The translations under genes and the position numbers were made by a program. The notes beneath the pieces are model-generated. The model was not told the origin of the DNA. It searched no databases and worked only from the letters and a program-made list of their open reading frames with translations. Below are positions 14,354 through 24,909 of a stretch of 64,000 bases of DNA, piece by piece (the first letter of the stretch is position 1; the number at the start of each line of letters is the position of its first letter). The stretch spans positions 1,262,573 through 1,326,572 of the forward strand of contig NW_017804243.1 of assembly GCF_001625305.1 (NCBI RefSeq), in the 5' to 3' direction. Source of the DNA: Branchiostoma belcheri (taxonomy: Eukaryota; Chordata; Leptocardii; Amphioxiformes; Branchiostomatidae).

Positions 14354-14709
14354 GGCCACACCAATTTAATTTCTTGGTTAACGGATTTTTCTAGAAAAAT
14401 AATGGAGCGGGCGGGCGATAAAAAATAAAAAATAAAAACAGGCATCCTATTATGGCCCAAAATGGTACGATAGTAGCCATGAAGTCAACACACCAGGCTG
14501 GTTCAAAATTTAAACAATGAATTTTGAACTTTTAATGATACCATTGCATTGAAAGATGGAATGACTGTAACAACTAGGATGAAAAGGTCTGTTTTCAACT
14601 GTTCAGGGCAAAATATGAGCATTTTGCAGTTGATTCTGGATTTTTATTTGCAAATCTGAAAAAAATGAAGCGGCGAATCCGTTAACCAAGAAATTAAATT
14701 GGTGTGGCC
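14354..14709. mobile_element. Harbinger-like MITE with long inverted repeats and TTA target duplication
   Basis: The left end GGCCACACCAATTTAATTTC continues with TTGGTTAACGGATT; the right end is its inverse for over 30 bases. TTA lies directly on both outer sides (14351-14353 and 14710-14712), as expected for PIF/Harbinger. About 356 bases and no coding capacity. Confidence 0.85.
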
Positions 14710-15402
14710 TTAGTTTACACTACTTTTGCAAGCTCTGTGGATGGTTGATGTTAAACCCAAAGTGACAACACATTGAAGAGTACAGCAGTGTAACAAATGT
14801 ATGTCACATGCTTGCAGCATTTTATTCTGATGTATGCCAAGTTTCATGACATGTTATAGGCTGCCAGCATTAACTGCCAAGATTTAAAGTCAAATTCTCC
14901 ATCTGGCATGGAATATCTGCTGTATGTATTTCTTTCTGAATAAATGTCAAGTCTTTTTACACATTATGCAGCCCCTGTTCAGAAGTTATTGCCTTCTTCC
15001 CCAAGGACAACAAGTAAGGGCAAGGACAGGAGACCAAACTTTTCCTATGTACATATACATGTACATGTGTATGTGACGGTGGAACATAGGAAAGTCAAGG
15101 TTCAAGGGTTGTTGTTGATTTTGTCGTGGAAGTCATGGTAGCTGCAGGGTGGTAAGAAATGAGATTTTTATAGGAACAACAGATACTATTATGTATAAAT
15201 ATGATGAATTTGTTATCTTTTGATGCTTACAAATAGCTGTTCTAGCTAGATGGCGCATGCATGAGTTTGTTAACAGTTCACAGAGCTACTATCTGCAGAA
15301 TGAAGGCTTAAAACATACATATGTGCAAAAAACATGATTTAAATTATAGTGTACAGCAATATTTCTTGACATCAGAAGTGATTCTGCTGTTTTCCTTGCA
15401 TT

Positions 15403-15803
15403 TAGAGCTGTGTACCGGTACGCAGTACCGATACTGTACCGGAAAAATTGATTAGGTACAGGTCCAAAATACCTAATCCCTCAGTAACGGTACTGTACCT
15501 AAACAATTTCACACCAATTTTATGCCTATTTGTGACCTCAAATGGGTCCCTGTGTAAGGACTAGTGTGTTCATGAAAACAAAAACATCTTTAGTTTTGCC
15601 TATATTTTATCTGAGCATTCGCGATAAACAAAGAATAAACCTTACTAACAAGTTTATTAATGTTTTTTTGTTATTGAAGGAGTTCAGAAGAGCATATAAA
15701 TTGGTCGAATTGTTCAGGTACAGGTTCAGGTCCGGACCTGTACCTAAACCTGTGTACCTGTACCTGTACCTGTACCTAAAATTTGTTTAGGTACACAGCT
15801 CTA
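15403..15803. mobile_element. hAT-like MITE with 8-base target duplication
   Basis: Perfect 14-base terminal inverted repeats TAGAGCTGTGTACC, flanked on both sides by CTTGCATT (15395-15402 and 15804-15811). Interior ends are rich in GGTACAGGTACAGG and GTACCGG motifs. 401 bases, no transposase. Confidence 0.9.
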
Positions 15804-15988
15804 CTTGCATTTGTGTTTTTTCTCGGTGTCGTTTTTTCTTAGCCTTTATTTTAGTTTACCAGAGCTCCCATATGCACTCCATCACAAAAAAATCTCAACA
15901 TAATCAGATCCAAATTGTCTGTAATTTTCATAATCCATTCAGATTCTGTCTTGTTGTGCTGATTGGTCCCTTCCTTCAGAAGACTAAC

Positions 15989-16710
15989 AGGAACGAAGGG
16001 TTATAGAGGTCTTCTTGTTCTTCAGCTTAATGGCATTCTCCAAATGTGGTGTGCCTATCTCAGCGGGGATCACCCATCCTAGGAATGACCAAACGGGTTG
16101 TTTATCCCTCTCCAACAGGCTGGCATAACCCTTGAGAGAGTTTATCATGAAGATCTGAGGAAAACAAAGCCATAAAAACATCTTGCCACAAGAAGGGCTA
16201 ACATGTGCCTCTGGCAGTTTTGACCTTTACCAAAACAACATGGTAACATGATGAATGATTCACACTTTTGTGTTGAACAGCTAGTATACAGTATATACCT
16301 AACACATCAGCATTATCACCAAACAATTTAAACCTGATTGCCTTTTTTGAGGAAACAAGACATAGTACAGAACCTCTGGTAAACTGGGGTGGCACACAGG
16401 CTAAATTTTTCTGACAAATCATCCTTAATATTTAGCTGCTATCTACTGCAATCTTCAAAAGCATCAGTGTAATCCTGTGTGAAACAAACCATGTTGGAAA
16501 ATAATCAGTGTCTGTCAGATAAGATCTACAGCCAATGGGGAGTAGTTTGAGGTTGGAGAGGTGGCAGACCATAATATTCCTGCGGCCCCCATGGTATCTG
16601 ACCCAGTTCCACCTGCCATTCATCACACAACACTCGAGTCAAATACCGACATCTCCTGTCTTCTCCAGAATGTGGGTTTATCCAGTTGTGTCTAAAACTC
16701 TGGATCCCAG
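15989..16710 (-). CDS. Two possible linked exons of an unassigned gene
   Basis: Exon 16613-16710 (acceptor TTCCTAG, donor GGCAG|GTGGAA) ends phase 0. Exon 15989-16154 (acceptor TTTTCCTCAG, donor TCCT|GTTAGT) starts phase 0, so they can join. The peptide contains WINPHSGEDRRCRYLTRVL and KGYASLLERDKQPVWSFLGW. I do not recognise the family. Composition looks protein-like, but both exons are short. They lie downstream, on the same strand, of the SMP-like exon at 23 kb and could be part of that gene; there is no direct link. Confidence 0.32.
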
Positions 16711-17453
16711 CTAGGAATAAAAATGCAACCAAAATTTCCAAAAGAAAAACATGAAACATTAGAGCCCATTAAATCTAATGTTACAAGAATTGCCTGAAGG
16801 AATTACTATGAATGATATACAACAACTGTTTGATGTATTTGTCAAGTGCTAGAAGAATATCTGGCAACTGTAGATATTACATGTTTTATTCATAGGAGAC
16901 AAGTGTTAGTGTATAAAAAACAAGTTACGGTAACTGTTGCAAGTCAATGACAGTAGTTTTAGACATGGGTAATGCCTGTCATCTATTTTGATGGCTTCCA
17001 TGCATAAGCTTACTGCACTGTAAGATGTCAATTAAAACAATAGCATGTACTACATGGCACTTAAAATACACCCAGGATATGTGTGTGGCGTCAATGAAGT
17101 TTCACTCCATTAGTCAAGGGTTTAAATGCCCAGATGGTAGAAGCTTTACTGAAGGAATGGAAGATGCATAATATATTTAGGGTTGTCAACAAGGTAAGTT
17201 GCTAACCACTCCAGGTAATACAGAATAGAAAAAAAGTTTGTGTTCTTACCAGTTATTTCTGGTATTATCTACAATTCCATGTAGGCTATTAAAGAGTAAC
17301 AAAAGAAAATATTGTATCCAAAACCATGCCTATCTAGTTCTATGCCTGATTGGGTTAGGGTTAGGATTGGGCACGGTTCTGGATACTCTCCTTGTATTCA
17401 AGAATGTTGGTTTGCTTCTAGGCACGGTTCTGGATACGCGAGGACTGTGCTTT

Positions 17454-17612
17454 AGCATGGTTCTGGATAAAAAATTGGTTCTGGATAAAGCATGGTTCTA
17501 GATAAAGCATGGTTCTGGATAAAGCATGGTTCTGGATAGAGCATGGTTCTGGATAGAGCATGGTTCTGGATAGAGCATGGTTCTGAATAATGCATGGTTC
17601 TGCATAAAGCTA
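17454..17612. repeat. 18-base minisatellite
   Basis: About eight head-to-tail copies of GCATGGTTCTGGATARAG with small variation; worn copies begin near 17370. Confidence 0.92.
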
Positions 17613-17679
17613 CATTATCTGCATCCGGGACTCATTGTATTAAAAGAAATCCATATTAAAATCCACCCAAGGGGAGAAG

Positions 17680-18700
17680 ACCACAGAACAATCAATCATC
17701 CACAGGCTTCAGGAACTTAATATGCAACAAACCACAAAAACTTGGCAAACGAGGGCGAGAAAGATATCTGAATCCAGTTATTGGACATTGATTTAGAATC
17801 TTTAAAAGTGTAATGTATGCTCTATTTTTTTCTGTATGCTTTGTTGCAGCTCTGTCCTTGGTGCTGAAAAACTGTTGACCTCTGCTGCAAAAGTTCTATC
17901 AAATCTAATGCAGCAAAAACTTGATAAAGAGGTGAGAAAAAAACTTCTGAATCCATGTATTCAATATTGATTTAGACTCGAGTGTGATGTATGCATTGTT
18001 CCATCTCTGTCCTTGGTGCTGAAAAGACTGTTGACCTCCACTGCAAAAGATCTGTGAAAACAACTTAGTTTGCCACAAAGCATAAAGCTTGACAAAGGGG
18101 AAATATCTGCATTTGAATCCAGTCATTCAGTATTGATATAGACTCTTTATGTGTTATGTATACATGGTTGCAAATCTGTCCTTGGTGCTGAAAAAACTGT
18201 TGATCTCCGCTGCAACAATTCTGCCAAAATACATGTAACTCTGTTTACCACAAAAACTTGACAATAGGGTGAGAGAAAAATGTCTGCATCTTAATCCAGT
18301 TATTAAACTTTGTTTCAGACTCTTATGTATTATGTATGCATGATGGCACCCCTTTCTTCAGGGGTCCAATTTATACAATTATACAGTTTAACAATGAAAA
18401 TAAATCTTGCATGAGGACACTTTTATTTTCAATGTCAATGTTAGAAAACCAATTGTACAATGTTTTATCACTCAGGTGTCAGATCATGAAGCTAGAAAAG
18501 ATTGATAAGCTTGAAAAAATTGCCCCCCCAAAGTCTAGGGTTGGTGAAAGAGAAATATCTGCATCTGAATTCGGTCATTCAACATTGAAGTGTTATGTAT
18601 GCATTGTTGCAACTCTGTCCTTGGTTCTGAATGAGATGTTGATCTCCTCTGCAAAAGTTCTGTCAAAACGACTCTGTTTGCCACCAAGCTTTTATACAAG
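17680..18700. repeat. Tandem repeat array with units of roughly 160-170 bases
   Basis: The block CTCTGTCCTTGGTGCTGAA followed by CTGTTGAYCTC and CTGCAAAAGTTCTG recurs at about 17849, 18007, 18176 and 18614; the first three are 158-169 bases apart. A separate copy is at 21121. Confidence 0.8.
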
Positions 18701-18899
18701 CATCCATCATTTGGCTGTGTTTTACGACAAATTCTACGACTCTACCAGGAGGTGGTTTGATGTATCCCTCTCACGGCTCCCCCAGGCTAGTCTAGCTCAT
18801 TAAACTGTCAACTGCTCCCTCCCAATAATCACAACGTCGTTAAGTCCTCAGGGTCGGGAAGCAATAAGTTCTCCGCATTATCCATATGCTTAGGTTTAT

Positions 18900-21800
18900 T
18901 ATCAGATCCTTCGAGCTCCCAAACAGCAGGGGTTAGGGTGACTGAGGATTTTGAGGAAGTTTGTTTAATGGGAGGTAGAGAGGGCATGTTTGTAGAATGT
19001 TTGTTTTGCTGTTAGGTAATGCCAGGTGCCTAAAAAAGTTACAGACAGTTTGGATGTACTGAGGGCGAGCTTTGAAAACCAAACAGTAGTTTCTGGAATA
19101 AATTTTGCAGAGATTATTTTTTGTAGACCTAACCAATTTCATTTCGGACAGAAAAGCATTCTTACCTACTTCTCAAAATAGACTAAGAAACTCAGCTGTT
19201 TATTCATTTGTTTGTTTGTTTGTTTACTTCCCCATTTTTAATGAAAATATCACCACTAGAAATGTCAGACAATGACCACAAAATATTCAGGGGATGGACA
19301 CAGAAATATGAAATCTATAGCATCACATATATTCTAACATATCCTTGCAAGTGATGTTACTACCCAATTGGTTTCTTGTTAAAATCACACCCCTGCATAC
19401 ATGTATGGCTGCCTATACTGGTATTAAAATTCATAGGCAACTGTGTCCTTGGCTCAGACGTATAGCCACGATGGTCAGATTTGGGCCCAAAAGTCCCACT
19501 CCGCTACTATGGAGATCGAATCCCCCGAACCCGCGAATCTTGTTCGATATGACGTCATTCGAATAGAACCCGCGTTCGATCCGGGGTTACCCGCGGTCAT
19601 TTACAGTAAAGCCGCTACAACCGGCTACTTCAAGCCCTTTTTTACTTGGGAACCACGGAACAGGAAAAATCCACCTTTCCACAAATATGAACCGTTTTCA
19701 AAACATTACATCTATGCCGTGATTTTATTGTGGATATGTAACATGTAACGAAGCTACTGCCGTCATCGTGGGTGACCTTGAAGGTCAGAATTCTTGTTGA
19801 CCCTGTTATAAAATCCAGGTCCCCATATCCAAGTGGCACAGCATGCGTGCAAACATGGTATTTTAACCATTCCCAAAAATCGCTCAAATTACCTCATTGA
19901 GGTCTTGTTTGGAAGAGGAACGATTTCCGCAGATTTCTGTCTTAGGGATTTTTTAAATATGGCCGCGATTATGAATTATCGGTATTTAAAGTTAAAACAC
20001 TGCGTTTTTAGCTCTTCTTTTGACTGTAAGTCGAGTTTTAGTTAAAAAATAAAAAATCCTAAGACAGAAAGTTTAAATTTACTGTAATATTTCTAAAAAT
20101 CCAAAAATCTAACCTTATTTTTAATTTTCGGGGCCTCTTAAAATCAGTTGTTTGGTTCTCGTGAACCCTTTTTGAAATCCGAAATTGATCTCATTTGGAA
20201 GCAAATGTACACAAAGTGGAGCAAAGGCAGTGCAAGAATAACATTTGAGGTAAACAAAATCACTTATTACATTTTATTTTGACGAGTATTTACTCTCCAA
20301 TTACTTTTGTTTATTTTCAAATTTTACCCGTTGCCCCCGGGCCGGCCCGGGACTCCCGCGCGGCCACGTTCGAACACGTTCTGTAACCCGATACCTCCCT
20401 AGTAATGCGACTTTTAGCCTAGCAACCGACCGCCGTGAGCTGTCCCTCTGCATACGACATAGTTCATTGACGCCTTTGTAAATGGCAGGGAAACAAAGTC
20501 TTTAAAATGCCACCGGGCATAACCTTTACATAGCACTATCAATATTTCATCCCATACGGCATAGACAGGCTGTTTTTGGTACAAAGAAGATATATCTGTG
20601 TGTTAAGTAATGTGCATAGTGATCAAGGACATCACACAATGTCCTTGAGAGTGACAAATGTCTTAGCATGTGTCGTGGAACGTTTTGTGACAACGTACAT
20701 GGTAAAGTGACATTCTGATCCCGATAAAGAACACCATTAGTAAACCGGAAGTATTGAATAAATCAGTCAATACTTCTGCAGCAGCTTTTGCCGATAACAA
20801 TTTCCTGCAGTATATCTTCCTAGTGTAACATTCAGAACTGTATTGCACCGTACCACATTATCAAGGAAAAAAGTTGACTTTGTATTAGAAAAGTGCGCAG
20901 ATTTTGTGAATGCGGTGCTATGTTTACTCTCATGTGGTTCACTGCACATTTAATTTTATGCATGCAGGAGCATACTCCAATGCTGTTGTGTTATTTATGA
21001 GCTGTTCATCGTAATGTGTTGTGGGCAACATCTCACATTTCGGTCTAATTAGCACTGTATGTGTATGTGACAACATTTACGTAGGGGGCACTGTTGATGA
21101 AATTCTTTGCATCCGTGCAGCTCTGTCCTTGGTGCTGAAGAAACTGTTGACCTCCACTGCAAAAGTTCTGTCAGAACCATTCTGTTTTCCACAAAGTTTA
21201 TAGCATTAGCTGTTTTTATGACATATTTTATGACTCTTCAAACAAAGCATACCAATATTTTGCCATTTCCACTAAAAATGAAACTTCTATACATATTTCA
21301 GATTTTACACTAAACTGCTTCAAACGTTTCCCTCAAGTATTTGTAAGTTAAGGCAAGATACCACTGACTTCATCTAAACAATCAGAGATATCATGATTTT
21401 ACATGTTTCAACTGTACAAGGCTTTTGAGAAAGGTCAGAGGGACATGCCATTATCAAGAATAAGATTTTTCCCTTAGGGCACAGGTTAAGAAGTAGTGTG
21501 GTGTTGTCCTTATGATGATAGAGGAATCGCCACCCTTGGCCTAACTACAAGTATCTGTATCTGTATCTGTATAGCTGGTATAACTGCCCTTCGGCGTAAC
21601 ACACCAGCTTTGCAGGCACGCGGGCGCAGTGGCAGTTGGCTGCATTACACTGATTGACGTAAACTAGAGGGAAGTAAAACCTATATTCAGACAAGATCTT
21701 TTCAAAAACTCACTGTGAGCATGAACTATACAGCATTACCCTTAATCCAATCAGATTTTGACTGCAATCAACCCCATGAGGTGACAACCTTTCAAGGCAA

Positions 21801-22960
21801 ATTACACTAAAGATTCCATCTCACACTCATATATAGTTTTCTATTGGTGACATTTTACCCACACAAAAGACAGTACCCCCTACTGCTGGATCTTATTGAT
21901 GTTTCAAGTATGTTCTTCCCTGACCTGTTGACATCACCATCTGTTGTCTGCCAGTAAGACAGCTTGGTGATCTATATAGTACGTTGTCAGAATGCACTGT
22001 GCCTGCACAAAATCACAGTTTCCGTTGGATCTTTTGTCAACATTGAATCAGACTTTTGTCCGTTGCATATCTTTCCCAACAACAGCATTTGAAAACTATG
22101 CAGAAAGGATATCATCCCTGTCTATTATTACTAGACGACCTTAAACAATACATTTTGTTTTGTGTTATTAGTATAGGGTAGTTTAATGTTGTCTGCAGTT
22201 TAACTGTCCTGAAGTCAAGGTAGTGAGTACTCCATGTTATACATTGTATATCTCAGTCGCAGGGTGTTAAAATGAGTTGCCTAGGCATGTCACACTAAAA
22301 GATTATAATATCTTAAGTTAATACCAATACCAGTTGCCCTCTAAATCTTGACTGCTACATAGATGTGATGATAAGATATGTATTTTGCTGTAGTTTAAGT
22401 GAGTTCTACTCTAATGGAAGGTCTGACCTTGTAGATAATGACATTATTCACTGGTATTCATGATAATGTCAGAGACTGGGTTCACAACGTCCAAACAATA
22501 TGTCAATCAGTGCTGTAAATGTCAGACCTATTAGGCAGATTGTAGGGTACTTAAGCTTGCTATACAATATATCTGTCGTCAATTTTCTTCTCAAAGCAAG
22601 CAAATCACTATATACAGACTGCTGAATCATATTACGGAGGGACATTTTGAGACAATTCAGATGCCATCATGTTGGAGAGACGACATTCTGATGCATAAAG
22701 AGTAACCTGATAGATGGGAAGAAGTTAGGGAAAGGTCGGATGAGACCATCCGTGACAGGAACCTTGCCACATTTCTGTTCTGTGATCAAATGTCTTGAAA
22801 GGAAAAGGCCTCTATGGAAGTGCTACTTTAAAGGCGAGGAATTCAAACATCATGCAAAAGGCTAGTGTCACACTATGAAGAGCTAGAATGTGCAGTAACA
22901 CCAGCAATTTTCAACATCTGGTACAAAAAGATAAGGTCGCAATGGCCTAGTCATTTTGCC
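18900..22960. other. Non-coding stretch
   Basis: It holds a CpG-rich patch (19440-19620 and 20330-20460), a copy of the 160-base repeat (21119-21210), a LINE-tail fragment (21545-21665) and a dispersed repeat (22040-22140). No supported exon. Confidence 0.45.
21545..21665 (-). repeat. LINE 3'-tail fragment
   Basis: GTATCTGTATCTGTATCTG then TAACTGCCCTTCGGCGTAAC and CACCAGCTTTGCAGGCACG, the same tail as at 29915 and 31862. Confidence 0.7.
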
Positions 22961-23041
22961 TCCATGAAACATTTAACACTAGTGTGAACCTGAAAATGGA
23001 GTAAGAAGGCATTTCAGAGGAAATGAGGAACTGTCACGTAC

Positions 23042-23403
23042 CATCTGTTTAAGATGAAGTTCAGCCATTCTGCCGTCTCGCTCTGCCTCAGCGCCCTCTT
23101 CCTGTGTACCCGCAGTTCTTCCTCCCTCACGGCCTCCTCGACGATCTGCTGAACCTTCCCCCTCCACACCAGCAGGAGAAGCAGGCACAGGCCACCCAGC
23201 CACGCCACCGAGACTCCCATGCTCCCCAGCAGCCAGGCAGCCGCCACGACTCCGCAGGTGAAGACGCAGACGAGGAGTTGTTGAGTCTGTCGCCAGCCCT
23301 GCTCCAGGGCGAGCTGCTCCTCCTCGGCGGGGGTCAGCTGCACCGACGCGCCGTGGTAACGTCCGGACAACAGTCCTCCCGAACCTCCAGACATCTTCAG
23401 CAT
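23042..23403 (-). CDS. First coding exon of an SMP-domain (E-Syt/tricalbin-like) membrane protein
   Basis: ATG at 23403-23401 to a strong donor ATG|GTACGT, phase 2, 120 codons. Seen: Gly/Ser-rich start, two adjacent hydrophobic stretches forming a likely membrane hairpin (about residues 43-62 and 64-81), a charged Glu/Arg helix, then SETAEWLNFILNRW. An EWLN segment after a membrane hairpin is typical of the start of SMP lipid-transfer domains in extended synaptotagmins and tricalbins, which work at ER contact sites. Later exons were not identified. The region is notably GC-rich. The assignment rests on one short motif plus topology, so the exact family is uncertain. Confidence 0.58.
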
Positions 23404-24506
23404 CAAGTCATCTGTCCTTCAAGGGTGAAATCACCTCCTCCTGCAAGCATTCAGAACACTTATCAGACAAAACACCCACCATGCCATCAGAATACAGTCA
23501 AAAGTGAATAAAGTAGCTGAGTGTACTAGCAGTACAGCAGCAGTCACAGGCCTCTGTTATGCCGATTTATTTTTGTAATTCAATCTGTCTGGTGGAGAAT
23601 AACAACAATTCATAATTCATGCCTATAACTGTCTCTACGTGAGGCTGTACAGTAAAGGTTGATTAGTTTTATTGTGTAGCTGACTCACACTGCTGCAGCC
23701 TACGCTGTAACTGTTCACGAGGCCTCCACCCTCATTCTGTACTACAGTAGACTAGTGAATCGAGTGTGATTACCAGAAAGGTAGGCGTGATATGCACATT
23801 TTCTACGGAACATCGTCAGCTGAGGATAAAACTCAATTTGTCACCATCTTTCCCCACGTATAAAGAGGCCATGAATAAAACAAAGCTTGGTTTAACAGAT
23901 AAAACAGCAGCTTGCATTATTCTAGGAATTTCTCGGAATATCAGATATGAAAAGTTGGGCCAACTGAAATGAAAGTAAGTTAGTTGTCTACATGTTTCTG
24001 TAGCATTGTTTGTACATGTTGCCTTGATCCTGTAATATCCTAATACAGCCTCCTGACAGAAGTTAATCTTGTCAAAGATGCATAGTAAGACCCTGTTCAT
24101 ACATACCAGGTTCCAAATATCCTGCAAAGTTCTTTTGCAGGGTTTTATCCAGATTTGTTTATAAAGCCTGGTATGAATGCAATATATTCTACTAGTAAGC
24201 TCCTTTTAAGGGATTTATAGACTGAGGTTTGCCAAATCCTCTCCTGGTGGATTATTTTCAATTAGTTGCTCCAGCTAGAACCCTTATGGATCAGGATATT
24301 TTGTGTTCATGTCAGGTTAAAAATTTCCAGCTACATTGTTGTGATTTGTAAACAAAAGAATTTAGCAGTCTACAAAAATGTATTTGCAACCTGTTATGAA
24401 TTGGTTCTAACTGATTGCCATCTTTCTCGTGTTCACTAAAACTGTACCTTTTCATACACTGTTCGTTACGTATTTACTTCACAAAAATAAGATCTTAAAA
24501 CAAATG

Positions 24507-24893
24507 GGGGTCGTGTGGCGCAGTCGGTAGCGCGTTCGGCTCACACCCCAGAGGTTGTGGGTTCGAACCCTGCCCATGTCACCGATCTTGTGCCCTTGGG
24601 AAAGGCACTTTACACGACTTTCCTCACTTCACTCAGGTGAAAATGAGTACCTAGCTTCGGTTAGGGACGTCCCTCGGATAGGACGTTAAATGGAGGTCCC
24701 GTGTTTGGGAGATCCACACCCCATGCACGTTAAAGAACCCACCGCACTTATCGAAAAGAGTAGGGGATCTTCCCGGTGTGAGTGGTTCAAAACCTTACAG
24801 TCCGGTCTAACGCAGCTTGTACATGTGCGCACATGTACAAAACTGGTGTGTTACGCCTGAAGGCGGTTTACCGGTTATGCGAAACAAACAAAC
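24507..24893 (+). mobile_element. Full-length tRNA-derived SINE with target-site duplication
   Basis: It begins GGGTCGTGTGGCGCAGTCGG (A box) with GGTTCGAACCC (B box) 50 bases on, then a central body, a 3' tail CTGGTGTGTTACGCC...CGGTTATGCG and an (AAAC)n end. AAAACAAATG occurs on both sides (24497-24506 and 24894-24903). The boxes suggest RNA polymerase III transcription. Confidence 0.92.
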
Positions 24894-24909
24894 AAAACAA
24901 ATGCAATTA

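Noticed and set aside
23104..23511. Plus-strand open frame of 135 codons
   Set aside because: GC-rich antisense shadow of the SMP-like exon; Pro/Gln/His-rich with no motif.
24507..24580. Possible tRNA gene
   Set aside because: A and B boxes are present, but the ends do not form an acceptor stem and the sequence continues into a SINE body with target duplications.
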